Of a stretch of 64,000 nt of DNA, positions 49,154 through 58,681 are shown in pieces. The first letter of the stretch is position 1, and each line of letters opens with the position of its first letter. The translations under genes and the position numbers were made by a program. The DNA comes from Halorientalis salina (GTDB lineage: Archaea; Halobacteriota; Halobacteria; Halobacteriales; Haloarculaceae): contig NZ_SOSC01000008.1 in the NCBI RefSeq assembly GCF_005049285.1, positions 86,446-150,445 on the forward strand. Direction: 5' to 3'. The notes beneath the pieces are model-generated. The model was given only the letters and a program-made list of their open reading frames with translations. It was not told the origin of the DNA and searched no databases.

Positions 49154-51418
49154 TCAGTTCAACTCGACGTTTCTGATGCGGAAGTTGATGATGTCTTCGG
49201 GGTTGGCCTGTGATTCCGAGAGGCCGACCTCGTAGAGGAGCGCCATCCGGTTGTCGAACGGCGCGCCGCTGATACTGAAGTTCATGATGGCGACCGCCTG
49301 GTTGCTCGAGAGGTTGAGGGTCGTGTCGCTCTTGTTGTCAAGAGCACCGGCGTCGACCAGCGTGTTCGTCATGTTCGTCTGCCACCAGGCCGAACTGTTG
49401 GTCAACTCCGCGGAGATGTCCTCACCGTCCGTGTAGAGCGACACGTCGTCCTCATCCAGGTGGTTGACGCCCGAGGTATCCAATTTTGTACACCGAGCGA
49501 TGTTGTACGATTGGTTGCTGCCACCGCCGGAGTACGGCGTCGTCTGCCAGTGGTTGTCAGCGCAGCCGTACCACGTCGCGTTGATCTCGACGCTTTCACC
49601 GCCTTCGAGCGCGAACCGATGGCGGAACTGCGACGGTGCGGTCGGGTCGTTGACGTTCATGAACGTTCCGCTGCTCGTGTTATGTGTGGCGATATCGTCG
49701 GTGTCACCCGGTATGAACGGCGAGTGGACCTCGCTCCCGCCGCTGACGTTCGTCGAGAGCGGCTGGCGGGCGATGAGTTTCGTCTCTTTTTCCTTCTCGG
49801 CGATGTCCTCGAAGATGGCTTTCAATTCGTCTGCATCCTCCGTCTGATTGAACTGCCCGCCGGTCTCGGACGCGACGTCTTTTAGGACCCCGTCCGCGAT
49901 GTCGTCTTCGTCACCGTACCCGATGGTGTATATCGTGATGTCGCTTTTATCCGCCGCTTTCGCCGTGTCGACCGTCCTGGCGTTCTGATTGTCACAGTTA
50001 GGCTGTATGGGTGGCGAGTTGTCACACGCATTGTTGAGTCCGTCGGTCAGGAGGACGGCGATTTTCGTCCGGGTCTGGTTCGACGTCAGGTCGAACAGTT
50101 CGTGTCCCTGCTCGATGCCTCGCCAGATACGAGTGCCGCCTCCCGGATCGTTGTCGATTTCGCAGATGGTATTGTTGATGCCCGTCATCGCCCAACACCC
50201 GCTCGTCGAGAACGTGCCGCCCTTCTCGCTCGTGAGATAGCGGCCGTCGTCGGTCTGCTTGATGGCCGGGTAGTTCTCGTACGTGACCACTCCCGCGCGG
50301 TCGAACGACCCGTTCAACTCCGAGACGAACGAGGTAGCACCGACCTGTGCGTCCTCGGATTTCGTATTGCCGTCACTGTTCGGGTCCCACGACATCGACC
50401 CGGAGACGTCCATAATGAACACCACGTCAAACGGTTCACGGTAGACCGTCGTCGTGTCGACGATCTCCTTGATCTTCCCGACCTGTGGGTTCCGCTCGCT
50501 CAGCGGTCTGACCGTGACGATGTACTCGTCCTTGGTGGTGTTCTTGTTGATTGAGATGTTTTGTGGGTCCGTCTCCCCGATGTCAACGTCTTCCATGTAG
50601 TCGGCTTCCGGATCACCGGACTTGTTACGGGCGAGGTTCACGACCGTGTTGATCTCGTCGTTGGTTTCGGGTGGCAGTTCGCTCTGTGGCAGGTGGACTA
50701 GCGAGGTGTTGTTGTGATTCCACGTTTGCGATTCGACGCCGAACTCCGTCTCCAGGTAATCGCCCCAGGCCTTGTAGAAGTCGCTGGTGACTTTCACCGT
50801 CATGTTGTCCGGCCGGATACACGACCCGTGGAGTATCTGCCCGGTCAGTTCCTGGCTTTGGGTGCGTGAGGTTTCCGTTTCGAGTCTGGCAGTGTTGTAC
50901 GACTCCCTGATGTTCCCGCTAATGTTGACCACCGTTGCCGACAGCGTCCCGTTGCGGAAGTTTACGTCCGGTGCCGTTACCATCGTACTCGCGTTCTCAG
51001 CACTCTGTCGCCAGACGCCGCCTGCCTCGTAGGCAACCGTCTCGCCCGCTGCACTCTCGTACCTGAGTGAACTCAGCGGTGCCGTCGAGCGACAGGAGGA
51101 GTTCCGGTTCACCATTACGGACAGTTCACCCTGCCGAACTGTCCGCATCTCGTCGGAGTCCGTGTCACCAATAGTGAAATCCACTCTGGACACGTCGTTC
51201 ATCTGCGCCAACGTGCTGAACCGCGAGTCGACTTCCTGAATGACCAACTGGGCCGTCTGCTCGTTGTTATCGTTCTGCACTTGATCGATCAAACCCGACC
51301 CGAACACGACGACCAGCACCGCGCCTAACAGCGCCATCGCGACCAAGAGTACTACGGCGATGACTTCCGATACTGCGCGTGTATCCGAGCGGAAGGTAGG
51401 TCTCTTGGGCGAGTTCAT
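49154..51418 (-). CDS. Pilin-signal protein with von Willebrand A domain (candidate tip adhesin)
   Basis: A 754-aa protein. The class III signal DTRAVSEVIAVVLLVAMALLGAVLVVVFG (about 12-40) matches haloarchaeal pilins. Residues 50-310 resemble the soluble part of the 48161 protein. A vWA domain spans about 330-545 with a complete MIDAS: DVSGSMS (Asp337, Ser339, Ser341), Thr429 in GGGT and Asp459 in LLTDG. The last 200 residues are rich in N-x-S/T sites. vWA domains on pilins (bacterial PilY1/TadG, Gram-positive tip pilins) act as adhesins. Start 51418 has a minus-strand TATA-like cttttaacc about 35 nt upstream. It converges with the pilus operon. Confidence 0.85.
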   Translation of the reverse strand: MNSPKRPTFRSDTRAVSEVIAVVLLVAMALLGAVLVVVFGSGLIDQVQNDNNEQTAQLVIQEVDSRFSTLAQMNDVSRVDFTIGDTDSDEMRTVRQGELSVMVNRNSSCRSTAPLSSLRYESAAGETVAYEAGGVWRQSAENASTMVTAPDVNFRNGTLSATVVNISGNIRESYNTARLETETSRTQSQELTGQILHGSCIRPDNMTVKVTSDFYKAWGDYLETEFGVESQTWNHNNTSLVHLPQSELPPETNDEINTVVNLARNKSGDPEADYMEDVDIGETDPQNISINKNTTKDEYIVTVRPLSERNPQVGKIKEIVDTTTVYREPFDVVFIMDVSGSMSWDPNSDGNTKSEDAQVGATSFVSELNGSFDRAGVVTYENYPAIKQTDDGRYLTSEKGGTFSTSGCWAMTGINNTICEIDNDPGGGTRIWRGIEQGHELFDLTSNQTRTKIAVLLTDGLNNACDNSPPIQPNCDNQNARTVDTAKAADKSDITIYTIGYGDEDDIADGVLKDVASETGGQFNQTEDADELKAIFEDIAEKEKETKLIARQPLSTNVSGGSEVHSPFIPGDTDDIATHNTSSGTFMNVNDPTAPSQFRHRFALEGGESVEINATWYGCADNHWQTTPYSGGGSNQSYNIARCTKLDTSGVNHLDEDDVSLYTDGEDISAELTNSSAWWQTNMTNTLVDAGALDNKSDTTLNLSSNQAVAIMNFSISGAPFDNRMALLYEVGLSESQANPEDIINFRIRNVELN

Positions 51419-51572
51419 ACAGGTCTAAGTCGTTTTCTGTTGACAATCGATGGTTAAAAGATTGCCGCTCGCTGTACAGGTTGTAACCACTAGATTGCGT
51501 CTCGGCTGTCGGAGACCATCGGTCTTTGACGAGCGATGGTAAGAGAAACTCAGTCAGCGAACTCGCGATCCC

Positions 51573-51818
51573 TCAGAACCCGTACTCGTCGTCTCCGGGA
51601 CTGTCGCTCATCGCGGGGTCCTGTTGGTCCGTGACGGACTGTGTGAACAGGTCTTCACCGGCCTGTTCGTCGGTCTCTTCGGCAGGGCCGTAGGCCGAGA
51701 CGCCGCGGGTGAGGAGTTTCTCGACGGCTTCGTCCCAGTTGACGAACTCGTCCTGGGCGATCATCTGGTCGATGTCGTTCTCGATTCTGTCGGGCAGGTC
51801 GATCTCTAGCTTGGCCAT
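51573..51818 (-). CDS. Small ribbon-helix-helix/CopG-like protein (DUF7120 type)
   Basis: An 81-aa protein: MAKLEIDLPDRIENDIDQMIAQDEFVNWDEAVEKLLTRGVSAY forms a strand-helix-helix unit like an RHH (CopG/MetJ) dimer, followed by an acidic Gln/Asp-rich tail ending in DDEYGF. ATG 51818 is chosen because the strand begins immediately. RHH proteins bind operators as dimers; many haloarchaeal small ones are of this DUF7120 type (from memory). It lies 155 bp upstream of the vWA gene in the same direction and could regulate it, though this is only positional. Confidence 0.65.
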   Translation of the reverse strand: MAKLEIDLPDRIENDIDQMIAQDEFVNWDEAVEKLLTRGVSAYGPAEETDEQAGEDLFTQSVTDQQDPAMSDSPGDDEYGF

Positions 51819-51909
51819 ACCGTCGTTCTGTGAGATACCCGTATAACGTTTGGGCCTGCCGACGAGACGTGTTCGCCCGTCTACATTCCCGGTGCCGAAC
51901 GGCCGCGAG

Positions 51910-52716
51910 TTACTCGCCGGCGTCGGGATACGTTTCGGCAAGCGCGTCGAGCGCCTCGTGGTGTTCAGTGGTGTGCGGGGCAGTGAGCGGCGAGACGCTG
52001 ACTTTCCCGTCGACGACGGCGCGTCTGTCGGTTCCCTCGGGGTCGGGGACGTCGCCCTCGGCCATCAGTTCCCAGATGCCGTCCTCCAGGGAAATCTCCG
52101 CGCCGTCCCTGACGGCGGTCATCAGATAGGCCGTCGAGGGTTCGGTGACGACCATCTCCGGGCGTTCCCCGTCGCCGTCCGGGTCCGGAACCGGCGCGTT
52201 GACGTTCAGGTAGTCGGCGTGGTCGAACACGCCCGCGTCGATGGCGTGCTCTGTGAGGTAGCGGGCGGCCGCCGTCGCGTGCTCGTAGGCCTCGTACCCC
52301 ACGTCGACGTCGGTGTAGCTCGTGTCCTCGCCGACGGGGACGTACAGCGAGACGGCGATGGCCGGCACGTCGAAGAAGGCCGCTTCGACGGCGGCCGAGA
52401 CGGTTCCCGAGCGGCCGAGGACGTACGCGCCGAGGTTCGCACCGCGGTTACAGCCGGCGACCACCATGTCGGCGTCGGTGACCAGCGCTTCCAGCCCCGC
52501 GACAGTGCAGTCCGCCGGCGTGCCCTCGATCGCGTACCCGAGGTCGTGTTCGCGGACCTGGACGTCGTGGGACATGGCGCGCCCGACGGCGCTCTTGTCG
52601 TCGGCGGGCGCGACGGCCGTGACGTCGGCGATCTCCGAGAGCGCGTCGTAGAGGGCGCGGAACCCGGGGCTCTCGATGCCGTCGTCGTTCGTCAACAGGA
52701 TCTGCAGGTCGGCCAT
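51910..52716 (-). CDS. surE: 5'/3'-nucleotidase SurE
   Basis: A 268-aa phosphatase of the SurE family, which removes phosphate from nucleotides. The N-terminal ILLTNDDGIESPGFRALYDAL carries the metal-binding Asp pair, with the following region (APADDKSAVGRAMSHDVQV) and GTPADCTVAGL matching the family, plus VVAGCNRGANLGAYVLGRSGTVSAAVEAAF around the Asn/Gly motif. ATG 52716 begins right at the conserved strand. Confidence 0.93.
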   Translation of the reverse strand: MADLQILLTNDDGIESPGFRALYDALSEIADVTAVAPADDKSAVGRAMSHDVQVREHDLGYAIEGTPADCTVAGLEALVTDADMVVAGCNRGANLGAYVLGRSGTVSAAVEAAFFDVPAIAVSLYVPVGEDTSYTDVDVGYEAYEHATAAARYLTEHAIDAGVFDHADYLNVNAPVPDPDGDGERPEMVVTEPSTAYLMTAVRDGAEISLEDGIWELMAEGDVPDPEGTDRRAVVDGKVSVSPLTAPHTTEHHEALDALAETYPDAGE

Positions 52717-52785
52717 GACAGCCTCTCCGGACGGCCGGCGCAAAAGTCCACTGCCTACGCGACTCCGACACTGCGCCCGCGAGAA

Positions 52786-54204
52786 CTACCCGCCGGCCGG
52801 CACGCGGTCGACGACGGTCTCGTCGTCCACGACGAGATTGTACGCGCCCTCGTCGTCGTTCCACAGCGCCAGGACGTTCTCGACCAGCAGCAGGTCGCCG
52901 TACGCGGCCGTTTCGAGGGCGTCGTTCAGTGCGGTCCCCCGTGTCAGGACGGCGTAGTGGGCCACCCCTTCGCTCCCGTCGCCGATCTTGAACAGGGGGT
53001 TCGCGTCGTCGTCGTCCGTCAGATCGTGACTGAGTTTGATCGCGGCCACGTCGATGCGGTTCGAGACGTGGTCGTCCATGTCGGCCATCTTCGCGTACCG
53101 ACTGACATCGGGTCGAAAGTCGATCCGCTGTGTCCCGTCGGGTCGAAGGATGGTGTAGGCGTACTGCACGTCGACGTTCTCGAACTCGCCGGGTTCGTGG
53201 TCCGGGTCACTCGCTTCCTCGTCGAGTCGCCGCTGGAACGGCGGGACCTCGATGTCCGGCGCAACGTCGAACGACCAGCCCTCGTCCGTCGGTCGCTCGC
53301 CGGGCCAGAGCCTGACAGTCGGCGCGTAGACGCTCAGTCCGTTCTCTACGTCTCGTTCGACTTCTCGGAGGTTGGTCGCCGTGTTGCGGTCAGCCGGTGC
53401 GAGTCCGACGAGGCTCCCGTCGTCGGCCACCGACTCGGCGTACCGCTCGACGACGGCCGCCGGGTCGTCGAGTTCCGAGAGGACGTTCGAGAACAGCACG
53501 AGGTCGTACGCCCCCGTGGGTTCGAAGGCTTCGGCGGTCGTCTCGTGAACCGTCGCGTGGAAGTTCCGGCCGGTTTCGTCGAGCATCGCCGTCAATACGT
53601 CGACGGCACTGCTCGGTTCGACCGCGGTGTACTCGACCAGCGCGTCCTCGGGCAAGAGGTCGTACAGCCCCAGCGCCGGCCCGCCGACGCCAGCGCCTAC
53701 GTCGAGAACCCTGAGCTTCCGGCCCAGGAGGCCGTCCGCTGCGAGGACCGAGAGGACGTACTGGACGGCCGCGTAGTAGTCCGGCAGGTGATACAGCGCG
53801 TAGGCGAGCGCCGTTTCGTGGTCGTACTCGACGTCGTTTCCCCAGAGGTAGTCGGTTTTCAGGTCGCGGACCCGCTCGCGGATGGCGTCGCCGCTCTCAC
53901 CGTCGGGCCAACCCGCACCGTACTCGGCGACGAGCAACTCCTCGATAGCCATCGAGTAGTCGGCCGGGAACGCCTCGACGCCGTCGAAGGGTCCGGTGAC
54001 TGGCTCCTCGGCGACGGGTTCGAACGCGCCGTCCGCACGCTCGACCAGTCCGAGTTCGTACGCGTCCTCGCGGAGTACCTGGGTTATCGCGGCCGGATGG
54101 GGTTGTCCCTCGACGTACTCGTGGATCTCCTCGGGATCGATCGGTCTGACCTCGCGGAGGTATTTGGCGTTCGATCGGATCTGCTCTCGGCGTGTTTCGT
54201 TCAT
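52786..54204 (-). CDS. SAM-dependent methyltransferase, Rsm22-like
   Basis: A 472-aa protein. The SAM motif is LRVLDVGAGVGGPALGLYDLLPE (about 165-187), followed by VEYTAVEPSSAV and a class I methyltransferase core. The region around it resembles the Rsm22 (mitochondrial small-subunit) family. The C-terminal 180 residues carry the family's further segments (YAYTILRPDGTQRIDFRPDVSRYAKM). I see no cysteine in the protein, whereas Rsm22 proteins usually carry Cys ligands. It overlaps the tyrA start codon by 4 bp on the same strand. The substrate (rRNA) is by analogy only. Confidence 0.6.
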   Translation of the reverse strand: MNETRREQIRSNAKYLREVRPIDPEEIHEYVEGQPHPAAITQVLREDAYELGLVERADGAFEPVAEEPVTGPFDGVEAFPADYSMAIEELLVAEYGAGWPDGESGDAIRERVRDLKTDYLWGNDVEYDHETALAYALYHLPDYYAAVQYVLSVLAADGLLGRKLRVLDVGAGVGGPALGLYDLLPEDALVEYTAVEPSSAVDVLTAMLDETGRNFHATVHETTAEAFEPTGAYDLVLFSNVLSELDDPAAVVERYAESVADDGSLVGLAPADRNTATNLREVERDVENGLSVYAPTVRLWPGERPTDEGWSFDVAPDIEVPPFQRRLDEEASDPDHEPGEFENVDVQYAYTILRPDGTQRIDFRPDVSRYAKMADMDDHVSNRIDVAAIKLSHDLTDDDDANPLFKIGDGSEGVAHYAVLTRGTALNDALETAAYGDLLLVENVLALWNDDEGAYNLVVDDETVVDRVPAGG

Positions 54205-54953
54205 CGTTTCTCCTGGACCTGGCGGTAGAGTGCCTCGAACGCGTCTGAATCGGCGTCAGCGAGGTTCGCGGCCGCGTCGGCGACGGCGTCGGCACCCTCG
54301 AACGCCTCCTGAATGTCCGCGTAGACGCGCGGGTCGCCGTCGGTCACCTGCTCGACGAGGTCGAACAGCCCCGCAGAGATGGGCGTCTGGAACTCGTCGG
54401 GAACGTCCGCCGACGCGAGGCCGAAGGCCAGGACGGCCGCGTGGGCCTGTGCCTGGACGGTCTCCATCGCACGGTCGTGTTCCTCGACGGTCGTCTCGAA
54501 GACGTCGTTCCCCCGACCGCGGAGCGCCTCGCGAATGTCGGCAGTGACGGGACCGTCCCGGTCGACGACGGCCGCGACGTTCCCCGGGGCGTTCTCCGCG
54601 GCGAACAGTGGGTGAAGGCTCAGTCGCTCGCAGTCGGGTGCGTGGTCGGCCATCGCCGCGACGGGCTCGGCGGCGACGCCGGTCACGTCCACGATGGCCC
54701 GGGTCGCGCGTTCGGCGTGGGCCTCGATGGCGTCGGTAGCGACGGGAATCGGCACCGCGATACAGACGGCCTCGAACCGTTCGTCGGTATCGAGCGATAC
54801 GGCTCGGGCATCCTCGATGCGTTCCGCAGCGGTCGCTGCGGCCGAACTGTCGGCATCGGCGAACGCGGCGTCGGTGAACTCGCTGGGGCCGTCGACGACT
54901 GTCTCGGCGAACCACCGTCCCATCGTCCCGGCACCGACGACGAGTAGCTTCAT
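54201..54953 (-). CDS. tyrA: Prephenate dehydrogenase (TyrA)
   Basis: A 250-aa NAD(P)-dependent enzyme that converts prephenate to 4-hydroxyphenylpyruvate (or arogenate to tyrosine). The Rossmann fingerprint is LVVGAGTMGRWFAETV (residues 3-18), then a typical alpha/beta core (CIAVPIPVATDAIEAHAERA; RLSLHPLFAAENAPG). It is a short monofunctional form without chorismate-mutase or ACT domain. Its stop overlaps the methyltransferase start, so it is first in a two-gene operon. aroA and aroC lie nearby, consistent with an aromatic amino-acid locus. Confidence 0.85.
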   Translation of the reverse strand: MKLLVVGAGTMGRWFAETVVDGPSEFTDAAFADADSSAAATAAERIEDARAVSLDTDERFEAVCIAVPIPVATDAIEAHAERATRAIVDVTGVAAEPVAAMADHAPDCERLSLHPLFAAENAPGNVAAVVDRDGPVTADIREALRGRGNDVFETTVEEHDRAMETVQAQAHAAVLAFGLASADVPDEFQTPISAGLFDLVEQVTDGDPRVYADIQEAFEGADAVADAAANLADADSDAFEALYRQVQEKR

Positions 54954-55041
54954 CGGGAAGGGATAACCGGGGGGCTCTCAAAAGGGATTCGGGTCCCGGT
55001 CCGGACGGTATCCTTTTGTCCCCGGACTGACGGGTAGGAGT

Positions 55042-55815
55042 ATGGACAGGGGGTTGCTGCTGGCCGTTGCAGTCGTCGCGACGGTCGCACTTGCGGGGTG
55101 TTCCTGGGTCGCACAGGAGGAGCCGACACAGACGCCAGAGACCAACGACAGCGACATCATGGTCCCGAGTTTCAGGCTCGACGACCACCGAAACACGCTG
55201 GCGAACACCAGCTACGCCGTCACGGTGCAGGTCGACGCCGACACGGACGGGATGGACCGCAACGAGACGATCCGCGTCAGAAGCGATCCCGAGACGGAGC
55301 GGTTCCGCCGGACGAACGAGACGAGCCAGCGGACCGTCGACATCTACTTCACGGCGTCGACGCTGTACTCGAAGATCCAGGACAACGAGACGACGTACCG
55401 CAATCAGAGCCTCGACGGGTTGAACAGGAGTTTCGATCAGTACCACGAGAACCGGATGCAGTTACGATGGCTCACGGAGATTTACAGCTTCGCCAACTTC
55501 GATCGCGAGCGAAACTTGACGGTCGACGGCCGCGAGGTCACCGAGTTCCGACTCAACGAAACCGTCGTCGGCGCGAGCGACACGGCCCAGCTCACGGACG
55601 CGAACGGGTCCGTCTACATCGACCGTGACGGCGTCATCCGTCGTGCGGTCATCGACGTCGCCGGCGAGGGGGAAAACGGCCCCTTCGACGTATACATCAA
55701 GTACGAGGTAACAGGGACGGGCGACGTGACGGTCGAGCCGCCGACGTGGCTCTCCGAAGCGCAGAACGCGACGGCTGCCAACACGACCGACACGAACGCG
55801 TCGGCTGGCAGTTGA
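55042..55815 (+). CDS. Lipoprotein of the DUF7537 type
   Basis: A 257-aa exported lipoprotein: hydrophobic signal ending in LAGC with the lipidated Cys at about 20, then a Glu/Thr/Pro-rich linker and a folded domain with many N-x-S/T sites (TSYAVTVQVDADTDG; STLYSKIQDNETTYRNQSLDG; FDVYIKYEVTGTGDVTV). The fold resembles the haloarchaeal DUF7537 surface lipoproteins (from memory). No enzymatic motif is seen. It is divergent from tyrA and convergent with the M24 peptidase gene, with a 78-nt element between. Confidence 0.75.
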   Translation: MDRGLLLAVAVVATVALAGCSWVAQEEPTQTPETNDSDIMVPSFRLDDHRNTLANTSYAVTVQVDADTDGMDRNETIRVRSDPETERFRRTNETSQRTVDIYFTASTLYSKIQDNETTYRNQSLDGLNRSFDQYHENRMQLRWLTEIYSFANFDRERNLTVDGREVTEFRLNETVVGASDTAQLTDANGSVYIDRDGVIRRAVIDVAGEGENGPFDVYIKYEVTGTGDVTVEPPTWLSEAQNATAANTTDTNASAGS

Positions 55816-55830
55816 CGTGCTCGACGGCTC

Positions 55831-55908
55831 ATACTACCGGCTATAATCACCTGAAGGTTTTCGGCACCCCGGTGCCGAAATCCGCCACGAAGTTATAGCC
55901 GGCAGTAT
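55831..55908. repeat. 78-nt symmetric inverted-repeat element, copy 2
   Basis: Outer arms atactaccggctataa (55831-55846) and ttatagccggcagtat (55893-55908) pair at 15 of 16 positions. A centred palindrome, tttcggcacc (55859-55868) with ggtgccgaaa (55871-55880), shares the exact centre of the element, 55869.5. The last base is the T of the TGA stop (minus strand) of the M24 peptidase gene. Length, arm length and centre match copy 1 at 31373-31450, while the arm sequence differs. Both are flanked by tcatac on the left and gtatcagtc on the right. Confidence 0.75.
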
Positions 55909-57104
55909 CAGTCGGCGACCAGGTTCTCCGGGTACTCGGTGAAGTTCCGGTAGCCGTCCTCGGTGACGACGACGATGTCCTCGATACGAATACCACCCAC
56001 TGATGGATCGTACAGCCCCGGCTCGATGGTGATGACGTGACCGGGTTCGAGTTCCTCGCCGCCGGGCCCGACGAGCGGCTGCTCGTGAACGTCTAATCCC
56101 ACACCGTGGCCGGTGTTGTGGATGAACCCGGTTTCGGTCGTCTCGTCGCTTCGAAGAGTCGGCTCGCCCGCATCCTCGTAGACGTCACAGACCGCGTCGT
56201 GAACCTCGGCACCCGTGACACCGGGTTCGACGACGTCGAGTGCCGCGTCCTTGGCCTCCGCCGTGAGGTCGTACCACTCCCGGATCGTCTCGCTCGGTTC
56301 GCCCTTACAGAAGGTGCGGGTCATGTCCGCGTGGTACTTCGTCGCCTTGTCCCGCGGGAAGATGTCGACGATGATCGGCTCACCGGCCGCCAGCGGTCCG
56401 CTCCCGCGGTCGTGTGGGTCCGCGGCGTCGGCTCCGCAGGCGACGATGGTCTCGTCGAGCGCGCAACCGTGGCGCAGGAGCGTTACCTCGATCTCCTCTG
56501 TGACGCGTTCGCTCGTCAGCGGTTCGCCCTCGTAGCGGAGGGTGCCGTCCTCGACCGTCGCAGCACGGATGAGGTCCTCGGCCGCTGCCATCGCAGACTC
56601 GTTTGCCGCCTGGGCGGTGGCAACGTGGTCGATCTCCTCGTCGGTCTTGGTGGCACGGATCGCCTGCACGGGGTTCGTTCCGCCGCGACCGATGGGACTG
56701 CTTTCGGGCGTTCGGACCTCGATGCCGTGCTCACGGAGGCCATCGGCTGTCGCCAGCGGGAACCGCGCGGGGACGGCGACCGATTCGACCCCGCGCTTCT
56801 CGAGGAAGGCCGCGAGGAGGCGTCGTGTCCCCTCGACGCGACCGTGCTCGTCGACGAGCGACCGCATGTCGTAATCGGAGTGGCGGTCGACGGTCGCCGC
56901 GTTGCTCTCTCTGGTGGCCCGGCCGTACTCCAGGCTGGAGACGAGCAGGTGGACCTCCCCGTCGTAGAGTGTGTGGAAGGGGTCGGGCGCGTCGAACCCA
57001 GAGAGATACAACTGGTCGGAATCGTCGCCGGCGGCGTCGATGAAGAAGCCGTCGACGCCGGCCTCGTCCAGGAACGAGTCGAGCGGGGAGAAGTCCGGTT
57101 GCAT
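55908..57104 (-). CDS. M24-family metallopeptidase (Xaa-Pro aminopeptidase type)
   Basis: A 398-aa protein with an N-terminal creatinase-like domain and a C-terminal pita-bread catalytic domain. Metal ligands are in [10 protein letters not shown] and [10 protein letters not shown] (two Asp), [12 protein letters not shown] (His), VITIEPGLY (Glu) and GGIRIEDIV (Glu). It cleaves N-terminal residues next to proline. ATG 57104 is preferred to TTG 57131. Its stop codon is supplied by the end of the 78-nt element. It is divergent from aroA. Confidence 0.9.
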   Translation of the reverse strand: MQPDFSPLDSFLDEAGVDGFFIDAAGDDSDQLYLSGFDAPDPFHTLYDGEVHLLVSSLEYGRATRESNAATVDRHSDYDMRSLVDEHGRVEGTRRLLAAFLEKRGVESVAVPARFPLATADGLREHGIEVRTPESSPIGRGGTNPVQAIRATKTDEEIDHVATAQAANESAMAAAEDLIRAATVEDGTLRYEGEPLTSERVTEEIEVTLLRHGCALDETIVACGADAADPHDRGSGPLAAGEPIIVDIFPRDKATKYHADMTRTFCKGEPSETIREWYDLTAEAKDAALDVVEPGVTGAEVHDAVCDVYEDAGEPTLRSDETTETGFIHNTGHGVGLDVHEQPLVGPGGEELEPGHVITIEPGLYDPSVGGIRIEDIVVVTEDGYRNFTEYPENLVAD

Positions 57105-57191
57105 ACCCGCGGCTGGGGTCCCCACGGACAAAACCTCCGGGGGTCAGCCGCGTCCGGTATTCTCATGACAGGGCGCCACGACAACGCTGGC

Positions 57192-58484
57192 ATGAACGTC
57201 GAGATTTCGCGGTCGGGGGTCAGTGGCAGCGCCCAGGCACCACCGTCGAAGAGCTACACGCACCGGGCGATCCTCGCGGCCGGCTACGCGGACGGCGCAC
57301 GCGTCACCGACCCGCTCGTGAGCGCAGACACACGCGCGACCATGCGCGCGGTCGAAGCCTACGGCGGGTCCGTCGACCGGAGCGAGGACGACTCGGAACT
57401 CACTATCGACGGCTTCGACGGCCGGCCGTCGGTTCCAGCGGACGTCATCGACTGCGCCAACAGCGGGACCACGACGCGGCTCGTGACCGCGACGGGTGCG
57501 CTCGCCGACGGCATCACCGTCCTGACCGGCGACGAGTCGCTCCGCTCGCGCCCACAGGGTCCGCTGCTCGACGCCATCGAGCAACTCGGTGGCCGCGCGG
57601 AGAGCACCCGCGGGAACGGGCAAGCTCCGCTCGTGGTCAAGGGGCCGGTCGACGGCGAGACCGTCTCGATTCCCGGCGACGTGTCCTCTCAGTACATCAC
57701 CGCGCTGCTGATGGCCGGCGCGGTGACCGAGGAGGGCATCGACGTGGACCTCGAAACCGAACTGAAGTCCGCGCCGTACGTCCAGATCACCCTGGAAGTG
57801 CTGGAGGCATTCGGCGTCGAGGCCGTCGAGACCGACGCGGGCTTCCGGGTGGACGGCGGCCAGAGCTACGAGCCGGCGGGCGGGGAGTACGCCGTTCCCG
57901 GCGACTTCTCCTCCATGTCGTACCTGCTGGCTGCCGGTGCGCTGGCGGCCGACGACGAACTGCGGGTTCGCGGCGCACAGCCCAGCGCTCAGGGCGACTC
58001 GGCCATCGTCGACATCCTCGAACGGATGGGTGCCGACATCGAGTGGGATCGCGAGGCTGGCGTCATCACCACGAGACAGTCCTCGCTGTCGGGCATCGAG
58101 GTGGGCGTCGAGGACACGCCGGACCTCCTGCCGACCATCGCGGTCCTCGGGGCGGTCGCCGACGGCACCACGACAATCACGGACTGCGAACACGTCCGGT
58201 ACAAGGAGACCGATCGCGTCAGCGCGATGGCGGAGGAACTGACGAAGATGGGTGCGGTAGTCGAGGAGGAACAGGAACAGCTCACCATCCACGGCGGCGA
58301 GACGGACCTGGCGGGTGCAAACGTGGACGGTCGGGCCGACCACCGTATCGTCATGTCCCTGGCCGTCGCAGGACTGGTTGCCGAGGGGACGACGACCATC
58401 GAAGGCGGCGAGCACGTCGACGTTTCCTTCCCGGACTTCTTCGACGTGCTGGCCGACACCGGGGCGGACGTGACTCAGGGTTGA
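57192..58484 (+). CDS. aroA: 3-phosphoshikimate 1-carboxyvinyltransferase (EPSP synthase)
   Basis: A 430-aa enzyme transferring enolpyruvyl from PEP to shikimate-3-phosphate. Motifs are [20 protein letters not shown] (the SKS-x-x-R phosphate-binding start), [61 protein letters not shown] and [16 protein letters not shown] longer in-frame ATG at 57165 would add nine residues. ATG 57192 is closer to the conserved start. It is followed codirectionally by aroC. Confidence 0.94.
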   Translation: MNVEISRSGVSGSAQAPPSKSYTHRAILAAGYADGARVTDPLVSADTRATMRAVEAYGGSVDRSEDDSELTIDGFDGRPSVPADVIDCANSGTTTRLVTATGALADGITVLTGDESLRSRPQGPLLDAIEQLGGRAESTRGNGQAPLVVKGPVDGETVSIPGDVSSQYITALLMAGAVTEEGIDVDLETELKSAPYVQITLEVLEAFGVEAVETDAGFRVDGGQSYEPAGGEYAVPGDFSSMSYLLAAGALAADDELRVRGAQPSAQGDSAIVDILERMGADIEWDREAGVITTRQSSLSGIEVGVEDTPDLLPTIAVLGAVADGTTTITDCEHVRYKETDRVSAMAEELTKMGAVVEEEQEQLTIHGGETDLAGANVDGRADHRIVMSLAVAGLVAEGTTTIEGGEHVDVSFPDFFDVLADTGADVTQG

Positions 58485-58681
58485 GTTCAGGCGTACAGAC
58501 GGCACGAGCGGTCGCGAAGCAGTGTGCCGTACTCCCGCGGCTGCTTCGCGGCGGCTGGTCAGGACATAGCTCGGGCTGGTCGCGTTTTGCCTGAAGAACC
58601 CTCGGCCGTGGACGGGCGGCGTGTATCGAGGATTCGACGGTTTCTCAAAGGCTAAATGTGCGGGTCACTCAGGGGACAGTA

